Of a stretch of DNA of 64,000 bases, positions 54,325-61,666 are shown piece after piece (position 1 is the first letter of the stretch; each line of letters begins with the position of its first letter). This stretch comes from Azospirillaceae bacterium (lineage in GTDB: Bacteria; Pseudomonadota; Alphaproteobacteria; Azospirillales; Azospirillaceae), in the NCBI GenBank assembly GCA_028283825.1, contig JAPWJW010000001.1, positions 930,001 to 994,000 of the forward strand. The letters are read 5' to 3'. The translations under genes were made by a program, and so were the position numbers. The notes beneath the pieces are model-generated. The model made no database searches. It was given only the letters and a program-made list of their open reading frames with translations, and was not told the DNA's origin.

Positions 54325-56208
54325 ATGTGCGGCATCTGCGGCATCTTCCATATGGGTGATCGCCGGCCGGTAGCGGCCGGCCGGATCAGCCGCATGGCCG
54401 ACACGTTGATCCATCGCGGGCCCGATGAGGGGGGAATTCATGTCGAGGATGGCCTGGGCCTGGGTTTCCGCCGGCTCAGCATCGTTGATCTGGCAGGCGG
54501 CAGCCAGCCGATCACCAACGAGGACGGCAACCTGGTCCTGGTCTGCAATGGCGAGATTTACAACCACGGGGAACTGCGGGCGGACCTGATCGCGCGCGGG
54601 CACCGCTTCCGCTCCGGCAGCGACGTGGAGGTCCTGCTTCATCTTTATGAGGATCTCGGCGAGGCCATGGTGGAGCGGCTGGAAGGCCAGTTCGCCTTCG
54701 CCCTGTTCGACCGCGCCCGCCGCCGGCTGGTCCTGGGGCGTGACCCCTTCGGCGTCGCCCCCCTGTTTTACGCGCAGATCGATGGCGGCCTGGTGTTCGC
54801 TTCGGAGATCAAGGCCATACTGACACATCCGGCGATGGAGCGACGGGTGGACCCGGCAGGCCTGGACCAGGTGCTGGGCCTGCCCGGCCTGGTGAGTCCG
54901 CGCACGCTGTTCCAAGGGGTCTCAAGCCTGCCTGCCGGTTTCTGCCTGACGGCCGACACCCTGGGCGTGCGCCTGCGTCGCTATTGGGACATGGACTACC
55001 CGCCGGACGGCCCTGCCCAATTTGATGGATCGGATGAGGCGTGGCGCGAGGCGTTGGACACTGCCTTGCGGCATGCCGTGCGCCGCCGGCTGCAGGGGGA
55101 GGTGCCGGTGGGCGCCTATCTCAGCGGCGGGCTCGATTCATCCCTGGTGGTGGCGTTGATGCGGGAAATCGGCGGCGCGCCCGTGCGCACCTTTTCCATC
55201 GCCTTCGGCGACCACCGGCTGGATGAGCGGCGGTTCCAGCGTGAGGTCGCGGCGCGGCTGGACTGCCGCCACACCGAGATTGAACTGGACCCGGCCGGCA
55301 TCGGCGCCCTCATGCGCGACGTGGTGTGGCAATGCGAATGCCCGGTGCGGGAAACCTATAACGCCGCCTCCCTGGCCCTGTCGGCGGCCGCACGGCGTGC
55401 CGGCGTGCCGGTGGTGCTGAGCGGCGAGGGGGCTGATGAGCTTTTCGCCGGCTATGTCGGCTACAAATATGACGCCTTCGGTCCCCGGAGATCGCCGGCA
55501 TCGGAACGGGAGTCCGTCTTGCGCGAACGCCTGTGGGGGGACGCTACGGTCTTCTATGAGCATGACCTCGCCGGGCAGGAGGGACATCGGCTCGCCCTTT
55601 ATGCCCCGGCCTTGCGTGAGCGGTTCCGCGACTTCGCCATCGGTGTCGATGCGCTGGTGCCGGGGGAGCGCCTGAGGGGACGGCACGTCCTTCATCAGCG
55701 CTCCTACCTGGATCTGAAGCTGCGCCTGGCCGACCACCTGGTGGGGGATCACGGTGACCGCATGCTGTTGGCCAACGCGGTGGAGGGCCGCTTCCCTTTC
55801 CTGGACCTGGATGTCGCGGAACTGGCGCGCCTGATGCCGCCGGATCTCAAGCTGCGGAACTATCAGGAGAAATTCATCGTCAAGCAGGTGGCCCGTCCCT
55901 ACCTGCCGGCGTCCATCGTCGAGCGGGAGAAATTTGCCTTCAGCGCGCCGGGCGGTGCCGCCCTGCTGCACTTGGGGGAGGAATGGGTGGAGGATCTGCT
56001 GTCGCCCGCCACCCTGGAACGCCAGGGCTATTTCGATCCCGCGGCGGTGGCGGCCCTGCGTCGGCGCTGCGTGTCCGCGGGATCGGGCGGTGCCACGGGC
56101 CAGCCCGTCCACGCCCTGGCGGGGACCAGCGAGGCGGATCTGCTGATGGCGGTGTTGACCTTCGGGATGTTCCTGGAGGTCTTCGACATGCCGAACCTGG
56201 GGGGCTGA
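54325..56208 (+). CDS. Asparagine synthase, glutamine-hydrolysing (AsnB-like)
   Basis: 627 residues. The class II glutaminase domain begins MCGICGIF with the catalytic Cys after Met removal, followed by HRGPDEGG and VCNGEIYN. The synthetase domain has the ATP pyrophosphatase loop AYLSGGLDSSLV near residue 270 and SGEGADELFAGY. It transfers Gln ammonia to an activated carboxylate. Within this operon it may amidate a precursor or the finished peptide rather than serve general Asn supply. Confidence 0.88.
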   Translation: MCGICGIFHMGDRRPVAAGRISRMADTLIHRGPDEGGIHVEDGLGLGFRRLSIVDLAGGSQPITNEDGNLVLVCNGEIYNHGELRADLIARGHRFRSGSDVEVLLHLYEDLGEAMVERLEGQFAFALFDRARRRLVLGRDPFGVAPLFYAQIDGGLVFASEIKAILTHPAMERRVDPAGLDQVLGLPGLVSPRTLFQGVSSLPAGFCLTADTLGVRLRRYWDMDYPPDGPAQFDGSDEAWREALDTALRHAVRRRLQGEVPVGAYLSGGLDSSLVVALMREIGGAPVRTFSIAFGDHRLDERRFQREVAARLDCRHTEIELDPAGIGALMRDVVWQCECPVRETYNAASLALSAAARRAGVPVVLSGEGADELFAGYVGYKYDAFGPRRSPASERESVLRERLWGDATVFYEHDLAGQEGHRLALYAPALRERFRDFAIGVDALVPGERLRGRHVLHQRSYLDLKLRLADHLVGDHGDRMLLANAVEGRFPFLDLDVAELARLMPPDLKLRNYQEKFIVKQVARPYLPASIVEREKFAFSAPGGAALLHLGEEWVEDLLSPATLERQGYFDPAAVAALRRRCVSAGSGGATGQPVHALAGTSEADLLMAVLTFGMFLEVFDMPNLGG

Positions 56209-56212
56209 TTGC

Positions 56213-56887
56213 ATGAGCACCATCCTTGATCACCGGCTGCATGCCGCCCCGACCCTCGGCGGGACGCCCTTGGTCATCGTTTTCAGCGGCCCGTCGGGTG
56301 CCGGCAAGTCCACCCTGATCGACCATGTCGCGGCCGGGCTGGGGGGCGGGGCGCGGCTGCATTTCGACCACTACATCACCTTGGGCAACGATATCGGCGT
56401 CATCCGCGATTGGCTGGCGGACGGGGCGCCGCCCGACGCGATCACGGCGCCAGGCCTGGCCCGGGACATAGCGGAACTTGTGGCGGGGCGGCCCATTCCG
56501 GCCTGCGATGGCCGGCCCGAGGTACAGCCGCACGCCGTGGTCCTGGTGGAGGAGCCCTTCGGCCGGGCCCGGCGGGAAATGGCCTCGCTGGCCGGCCTGG
56601 CGGTGCACATCGACGTTCCGGCCGATGTCGCGCTGGCCCGCCGGCTGCTGCGGGCGGTGGAGGCCGGGGGCGATGATCACGCGGCCCTGGTGGGGGATGT
56701 CGGCGGCCAGTTGCGCGCCTTCCTGGCCGTCGGGCGCGAGGCGTACGCCGCCGCCGATCGCGTGGCCCGGGCCGCCGCCGACGTGACCTTGGACGGGCTG
56801 CTGCCGGTGGAGGCACTGGCGGAACGCCTGCTGGCGCAGATCCGCCACCGGCGGGGTGAAGACGGGAACACGGGCGACCGCGCCTAG
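56213..56887 (+). CDS. P-loop kinase-like protein
   Basis: 224 residues. Walker A is FSGPSGAGKSTLIDHV near residue 30, then FDHYITLGNDIGVIRDWLADG, a layout like uridine kinase or other small-molecule kinases. VVLVEEPFGRARREM could be a Walker-B-like strand. The substrate is unknown. In a peptide antibiotic operon such a kinase can phosphorylate the product for self-protection or prepare an intermediate; both are guesses. Confidence 0.65.
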   Translation: MSTILDHRLHAAPTLGGTPLVIVFSGPSGAGKSTLIDHVAAGLGGGARLHFDHYITLGNDIGVIRDWLADGAPPDAITAPGLARDIAELVAGRPIPACDGRPEVQPHAVVLVEEPFGRARREMASLAGLAVHIDVPADVALARRLLRAVEAGGDDHAALVGDVGGQLRAFLAVGREAYAAADRVARAAADVTLDGLLPVEALAERLLAQIRHRRGEDGNTGDRA

Positions 56888-56913
56888 ACAATCGACAAGC
56901 AGGGAAAACTGAG

Positions 56914-57822
56914 ATGGACACGAATCAAGTGGGCGATATCCAGGCGGCGGCCTCCGTGCATGCCGTTCCCGCCGGCTTCCGCCGCGTCGGCGTCGTCGGC
57001 GCCGGCGTCATCGGCACCGGCGTGGCGCACCTTTTCGCCCAATCCGGCCATGACGTCATCCTTGTCGACACCGCGCCGGCACAGCTTGACCGGGCGGTGG
57101 GCCATATCCGTGAGCACGCGCGCCTCTACGGTTTCCTGATGAAGGACGGCCCGGCGCCGGACGCCGTGGTGGCGCGCATCAATGCCGGCACGGACCACGC
57201 GGCCCTGGCGGATGCGGATTTCATCATCGAGAACATCGTGGAGGACTGGGAGGCCAAGCGCCAGGTCCATGCCATCATCGACGGGCTGGCCGGTCCCCAG
57301 GTGCCGGTGGCGGTCAACACCTCCGCCGTCCCCATCACCAAGGTCGCGGGCGTGGGGGCGCATCCCGGCCGGGTGGTCGGCATGCACTTCATGAACCCGG
57401 TGCCGGTCATGCCGGTGGTGGAAATCATCCGCGCCGCCCATACCGACCCCCGCACGCTGGCGGCGGCGCAGGCGCTGGTGGCCCAGGCGGGGCGGCAGTC
57501 CATCGTGGTCAACGACTCCCCGGGCTTCGTCACCAACCGCGTGATGATGCTGATGGTGAACGAGGCCATGTACCTGGTGCACGAGGGCGTGTCCGATGCG
57601 CCCGATGTGGACCGGCTGTTCAAGACCTGCTTCGGCCACAAGATGGGTCCGCTGGAAACGGCCGACCTGATCGGCCTCGATACCGTCCTGAAGTCCTTGG
57701 AGATGCTGTACGCCGAATTCAGCGACAGCAAGTACCGGCCTTGCCCGCTGCTGCGCCACCAGGTGTACGCCGGACGCCTGGGACGCAAGAGCGGCCAGGG
57801 TTTCTACACGTATCGCGCTTGA
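56914..57822 (+). CDS. 3-hydroxyacyl dehydrogenase-like enzyme (aminomalonyl-ACP route)
   Basis: 302 residues. The NAD fold has VGVVGAGVIGTGVAHLF (Gly29, Gly31, Gly34), and the catalytic region has GMHFMNPVPVMPVVEI with the expected His. The C-terminal helix region has GFVTNRVMMLMVNEA and GPLETADLIGLD. Followed by a stand-alone ACP and an acyl-CoA dehydrogenase, it matches the enzyme pair that oxidises a hydroxymethyl acyl-ACP to a malonyl-type unit (ZmaG, FkbK-like). With a Ser-loading ligase, the product would be aminomalonyl-ACP. Confidence 0.85.
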   Translation: MDTNQVGDIQAAASVHAVPAGFRRVGVVGAGVIGTGVAHLFAQSGHDVILVDTAPAQLDRAVGHIREHARLYGFLMKDGPAPDAVVARINAGTDHAALADADFIIENIVEDWEAKRQVHAIIDGLAGPQVPVAVNTSAVPITKVAGVGAHPGRVVGMHFMNPVPVMPVVEIIRAAHTDPRTLAAAQALVAQAGRQSIVVNDSPGFVTNRVMMLMVNEAMYLVHEGVSDAPDVDRLFKTCFGHKMGPLETADLIGLDTVLKSLEMLYAEFSDSKYRPCPLLRHQVYAGRLGRKSGQGFYTYRA

Positions 57823-57877
57823 CCTCGGCCGCGCCGGACGGGCGTGGCCCAACCTTATCATTCCCGGGGAAACCATC

Positions 57878-58150
57878 ATGCATGACGTTCATTCCGCCAC
57901 CACCGACACCGTCGCCCGGATCACCGGTTTCATGGCGCGGGCCCTGGACCATGGCGCCATCGATGCCGAGACCGACATTTTCGCCACCGGGCTGGCCAAC
58001 TCGCTGTTCGCCATGCAACTGGTCCAGTTCGTGGAGCGCGAGTTCGGCATTGAGATCGGCGCCGAAGATCTGGAACTGGAGAATTTCCGCACCATCCGCC
58101 GCATCGCCGCCCTGGTCGCCCGCAAGCGCCAGGCGGAGGTGGCGGCGTGA
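57878..58150 (+). CDS. Stand-alone acyl carrier protein
   Basis: 90 residues. FATGLANSLFAMQLVQFVE carries the phosphopantetheine Ser42 in an NSL variant of the usual DSL, a form seen in the methoxymalonyl/aminomalonyl ACPs. It overlaps the following dehydrogenase by four bases and is predicted to hold the unit being oxidised. Confidence 0.87.
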   Translation: MHDVHSATTDTVARITGFMARALDHGAIDAETDIFATGLANSLFAMQLVQFVEREFGIEIGAEDLELENFRTIRRIAALVARKRQAEVAA

Positions 58151-59328
58151 CGATGTCCTTTCCGGCCGTTGCCGATTTGCTGCCCGACGCCTTTGAGCCG
58201 GTCCGGGCGGCTTGGCGGGAAACCGCCTCCCGGCACGTCGCCCCGGCCGCGGCCGCCATCGACCGGGATGAGCGCATCGGCCCCGAGGTTGTCGCCGCCT
58301 TGCGCGCGGCCGGCGCTTTCGCCAGCGGCTTTCCCGCCGCGTACGGCGGCCTGGCCGATCCCGGCGACGGCCCGGCCGCCCAGATGCTGCGCCACGGGCT
58401 GATGCACGAGGCGCTGGGTACCGCCAGCGCCTCGGTCCAGGGCTTGGTGAACGTGCATCACATGGGGGGCAGCGCCATCGCCCGATGGGGGACGGCGGAT
58501 CAGAAACGCGAATGGCTGCCGCTGCTGACCGCGGGCACGCGGCTGGCGGCCATCGCCATCACCGAGCCTGAGGTGGGAAGCAACGCCGCCGCGGTGAAGA
58601 CCTGGGCGGCGCCTGACGGCGACGGCTACGTGGTCGACGGTCACAAGAAATGGATCACCTGCGGACAGTCGGCCGACCTGTTCGTGCTGATCGCCGGTTC
58701 CGACGCGGGGCCCGTCGCCTTCATCCTGCCGCGTGAAACGCCGGGACTGGAGATACGCCCCATCACCGGCATGCTGGGCTGCCGCGGCTATATGATGGCG
58801 GAACTGGTGCTGGATCGCTGCCGTCTGGGAACTGAGCTGATGCTGGGCCGGCCGGGCTTCGGCGTCAGCCATGTGGCGTCCATCGGGCTGGATGCCGGCC
58901 GCTACAACCTGGCCTGGGGCTGCGTCGGCCTGGCGGGCGCCTGCCTGGCGGCGTCGCTCGATTATGCGCGGCATCGCCAGCAGTTCGGCAAACCCATCGG
59001 CGAACACCAGCTGGTCCAGCGCCTGATCGCCCACATGGCAACCGACATTGAGGCGTCGCGCCTGCTGTGCTGGCATGCCGGCATCCGGCGCGGCATGGGG
59101 CATGAGCATGCGGCGCGGGACACGGTGACGGCCAAGTACCACGCTTCCACCATGGTCAACCGGGCGGCCTCCGACGCCCTGCAGATCCATGGTGCGCAGG
59201 GGTGCGGGCCGGAACTGGCCCTTGAGCGTTATTTCCGCGACGCCCGCATCACGGAAGTCATCGAGGGCACGACCCAAATCCTGGAAGGGGTCATTGCTCG
59301 CCACTATTACCAGGCGGTCCCGCGATGA
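58147..59328 (+). CDS. Acyl-CoA dehydrogenase-like flavoenzyme (aminomalonyl-ACP route)
   Basis: 393 residues from the GTG that overlaps the ACP stop; an ATG two codons later is possible. IAITEPEVGSNAAAVKT and HKKWITCG are FAD-binding segments, and HRQQFGKPIGEHQLVQ and VIEGTTQILEGVIA (with the Glu base) are ACAD family signatures. With the dehydrogenase two genes upstream and the ACP, it would complete oxidation of the carrier-bound amino acid to a malonyl-type extender. Its stop overlaps the ligase start by four bases. Confidence 0.88.
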   Translation: MTMSFPAVADLLPDAFEPVRAAWRETASRHVAPAAAAIDRDERIGPEVVAALRAAGAFASGFPAAYGGLADPGDGPAAQMLRHGLMHEALGTASASVQGLVNVHHMGGSAIARWGTADQKREWLPLLTAGTRLAAIAITEPEVGSNAAAVKTWAAPDGDGYVVDGHKKWITCGQSADLFVLIAGSDAGPVAFILPRETPGLEIRPITGMLGCRGYMMAELVLDRCRLGTELMLGRPGFGVSHVASIGLDAGRYNLAWGCVGLAGACLAASLDYARHRQQFGKPIGEHQLVQRLIAHMATDIEASRLLCWHAGIRRGMGHEHAARDTVTAKYHASTMVNRAASDALQIHGAQGCGPELALERYFRDARITEVIEGTTQILEGVIARHYYQAVPR

Positions 59329-60521
59329 GCGATCAGTCCACCAGTTTCGACCTGACCGGCTTCAATGAGTTCGGTGTCCGGGCCGTCCTGGACGGCCTGG
59401 GGGTCATCCGGGGACAGGTGTCCCGCTTCGACTACGATCCCGCCAGCCGTCGCCTGGCGGTCGATCTGACGGGTGAGGGCGTGGCGGCGGAGGTGGGGCG
59501 CTTCCTGGATGGAATGCGCAACGTCCATCGCTTCACCGCACGCAAGGTGATCGGCGGCCACGCCGGCACCGTGCGGCTGGACCATTCCATCGATCCGGAA
59601 CTGGCGGCCTCGCCCGACCTGCACGTCATGGGGCCCGGCCTGTGTTCGCTGCGCGGCGGACTGCTGGCCCTGTTCCGCTATTTCGAAGCGGAAATGCGGG
59701 CCCTGGCGGATGTTTTCGGGGCGGAAGACAGCCACCATCCCGTCATGCTGCCGGGGGCCCTGCTGGCGGAAATGGGGTATTTCGGCCACTTTCCCCACCA
59801 TGTGACCTGCTGCTGCCATTTTCCGGACAGCCTGCCGGTGCTGGAGGCGGTGGCCGCCGGCGCCGACCGGCCCTGGCCGGAATTGGCGGCGGATTACCAG
59901 GCGCGGCTGACGGCACCCAGCCATGTGCTGACGCCCGGCGTCTGTCTGCCCTGCTACCCCCAGCAACGGGGCCTGAGGCTGGCGCCGGGGGCGGTGCGCA
60001 CGCTGACCATGCAGAACCACGTCTTCCGCTATGAGGCGGGAAACTTCCGCCCGCTGGCCCGGGGGTGGGATTTCACGGTGCGCGACATCGTCTTCTTCGG
60101 GGCGACCGCCGACCTTGAAGGCCTGCGCCGCCAGGTCATGGACCGGACCCTGGCGATGTGCGCCGCCCTTGACCTGGATGTCACGCTGGAGCTGGCCAAC
60201 GATCCCTTCTTCCTGGACGCCAGCAGGGACAAGGCGGTCTATCAGCGACTGGGTGACGTGAAATATGAACTGCTGGCCAGCCTGCCGGGGCGCGACGGTG
60301 GGCTCGCCATTTCCTCGTTCAACCTGCACCGCGACTATTATACCCGTCTCTACGACATCGGCCTCGAAGGTGGCGGGGGGGCGGAGAGTGCCTGCATGGG
60401 TTTCGGGCTCGACCGCTGGCTTTATGCCTTCGTGGCGCAGAAAGGCCTGGACCCGCAGGGGTGGCCGCGTAGCGTGACGACCGCGATTGATGCCGTCACG
60501 GCCAGGCAATCACGCTTCTAG
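59325..60521 (+). CDS. Seryl-tRNA-synthetase-like amino acid:[carrier protein] ligase
   Basis: 398 residues of a class II aminoacyl-tRNA synthetase core. Motif 2 is HVFRYEAGNF (Arg235, Glu237), motif 3 is MGFGLDRW (Gly359-Arg364), and TCCCHFPDSL supplies candidate zinc Cys. WDFTVRDIVFFG is a family segment of the atypical-SerRS relatives that charge carrier proteins instead of tRNA. There is no tRNA-binding arm. The adjacent ACP is the likely acceptor. Ser is inferred as substrate because the two oxidising enzymes need a hydroxymethyl group; characterised relatives prefer Gly or Ala. Confidence 0.85.
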   Translation: MSDQSTSFDLTGFNEFGVRAVLDGLGVIRGQVSRFDYDPASRRLAVDLTGEGVAAEVGRFLDGMRNVHRFTARKVIGGHAGTVRLDHSIDPELAASPDLHVMGPGLCSLRGGLLALFRYFEAEMRALADVFGAEDSHHPVMLPGALLAEMGYFGHFPHHVTCCCHFPDSLPVLEAVAAGADRPWPELAADYQARLTAPSHVLTPGVCLPCYPQQRGLRLAPGAVRTLTMQNHVFRYEAGNFRPLARGWDFTVRDIVFFGATADLEGLRRQVMDRTLAMCAALDLDVTLELANDPFFLDASRDKAVYQRLGDVKYELLASLPGRDGGLAISSFNLHRDYYTRLYDIGLEGGGGAESACMGFGLDRWLYAFVAQKGLDPQGWPRSVTTAIDAVTARQSRF

Positions 60522-60569
60522 AGCGGAACGCGATCAGGTGGCATCACCTGATCGTGTAAATCCGCTCTA
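60519..60569. repeat. Palindromic element 1 (RPE/REP-like)
   Basis: TAGAGCGGA...TCCGCTCTA ends flank an inner perfect stem CGATCAGGTG-GCAT-CACCTGATCG. The element starts at the ligase stop codon. The form resembles interspersed palindromic repeats of alphaproteobacteria and may also stop transcription. Confidence 0.6.
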
Positions 60570-60583
60570 TCATGAACAGCTTA

Positions 60584-60621
60584 AGAGCAAGAAGCGATCA
60601 TGCCTGATCGCATCTTGCTCT
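60584..60621. repeat. Palindromic element 2 (RPE/REP-like)
   Basis: AGAGCAAGA...TCTTGCTCT ends with an inner stem GCGATCA-TGCC-TGATCGC, 15 bases after element 1. It shares the GATCA core with element 1 but has different ends, suggesting a paired repeat. Confidence 0.55.
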
Positions 60622-60677
60622 AGGCAGAGGTTCCGGGCTTTGGTCCAGGGCGCCCCGCTGGTGAAATAGGGCCACGG

Positions 60678-60720
60678 GCGCCAGCGGCCGATGACGACAC
60701 CGCCGTCCTGCCGCTGGCGC
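60678..60720. terminator. Long-loop inverted repeat between ogt and the ligase operon
   Basis: GCGCCAGCGG pairs with CCGCTGGCGC across a 23-base loop. It lies 13 bases after the leftward ogt stop. There is no T run, so a terminator role is weakly supported. Confidence 0.3.
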
Positions 60721-60733
60721 GCCGATCGATAGG

Positions 60734-61312
60734 TCAGAAGCCGAACGTCCCCTGGGGGGAAGGGGCGTCGGGTGCCTTCACCAGCGTTTGCACCCCTTCC
60801 AGGTGCAGCATCTTCACCTTGGTGGTGGCGCCGCCCGGGGCCGAGAAGCCGCCGATCTTGCCACCGGCGGCCAGGACGCGGTGGCAGGGGATGATCAGGG
60901 GCACCGGGTTGGTCGCCATGGCCGCGCCGACGTCGCGCGCCGCTTCCGGGCCGGCACCCAGCTCCGCCGCCAGGGTGCCGTAGGTCGTGGTCCGGCCATA
61001 GGCCACCGTGCGCAGGGCGGTATAGACGCGGACGAAGAAGTCCGACTGCCCGCGAAGATCGACCGCCACGCCGGTGAAATCGATGGCCTCGCCCCGGAAA
61101 TAGCGGACCGCGGCGTCCATCACCGTCGATACTTCCGGCGGCGGCATCTCCTCCACCGCGCCGGGCACGCGGCGGTGCCGCCAGCGCCGGATATCACCGC
61201 CGTCTTCCGCCGGCAGCTGGAGGCAGGCGATCCCGGCGTCGTTCCAGGCGATGGCGCAGCGGCCCAGCGCCGTCTCGAACGTGGTGAACTTCTCGGCAAT
61301 CAAGCTGACCAT
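60734..61312 (-). CDS. ogt: Methylated-DNA-protein-cysteine methyltransferase (Ogt)
   Basis: 192 residues. IIPCHRVLAAGGKIGGFSAPGG contains the methyl-accepting Cys143 and is the family signature; TTTYGTLAAELG is the DNA-binding helix. It repairs O6-methylguanine and O4-methylthymine by suicidal methyl transfer. Upstream on the same strand lies a degraded alkB-like fragment, and an AlkA glycosylase sits at the left end of the window. Confidence 0.93.
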   Translation of the reverse strand: MVSLIAEKFTTFETALGRCAIAWNDAGIACLQLPAEDGGDIRRWRHRRVPGAVEEMPPPEVSTVMDAAVRYFRGEAIDFTGVAVDLRGQSDFFVRVYTALRTVAYGRTTTYGTLAAELGAGPEAARDVGAAMATNPVPLIIPCHRVLAAGGKIGGFSAPGGATTKVKMLHLEGVQTLVKAPDAPSPQGTFGF

Positions 61313-61329
61313 CTTGGAGCCTCCTTACT

Positions 61330-61500
61330 GCGTGTCAGGCGTCGGCGCCGGCCATTTCTTGACAGGCCCCGGAAGGTTATCGACCATCCTGCCAAGGTTC
61401 CCGGCGCGATGCTGTGTACCCAGTCATGCCGCACCTCGCCATCCAGGTGATAGATGGAACGGGGAGGGCAGCAGGACCGCCGCGCGGTCAAAGCCGCTGC
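61330..61500 (-). pseudogene. Decayed AlkB-like dioxygenase C-terminus
   Basis: The readable stretch PPRSIYHLDGEVRHDWVHSIAPG followed by WSITFRGL resembles the end of AlkB-like 2-oxoglutarate/Fe(II) dioxygenases, including the metal His in VHSI and the Arg of TFR. Immediately upstream the matching sequence (FDRAAVLL) continues in another frame, and no N-terminal half with the HxD motif is found. The remnant runs toward the ogt start, suggesting a former alkB-ogt repair operon. Confidence 0.5.
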
Positions 61501-61666
61501 CCGTCCGGCGGCATGTAGACGTTGTCGGCCATGGTCAGCTTGCCCGTGTCGTCGAATATCGGCACCTTGTTCTTCTTCAGCGGGGATGGGCGGTCCCCTG
61601 GCTCATCCGGATATCCGGGCCACCGGATCGCGGTCGGTGAATTGACTCAGGGGTGGGGGGCCGTCT

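Noticed and set aside
56914-60521. Methoxymalonyl-ACP pathway
   Set aside because: The dehydrogenase, ACP and oxidase fit, but the glyceryl-loading FkbH-type protein and the O-methyltransferase are absent, while an amino acid ligase is present.
61313-61666. CRISPR array upstream of cas3
   Set aside because: No direct repeats of 25-40 bases with regular spacing are present.
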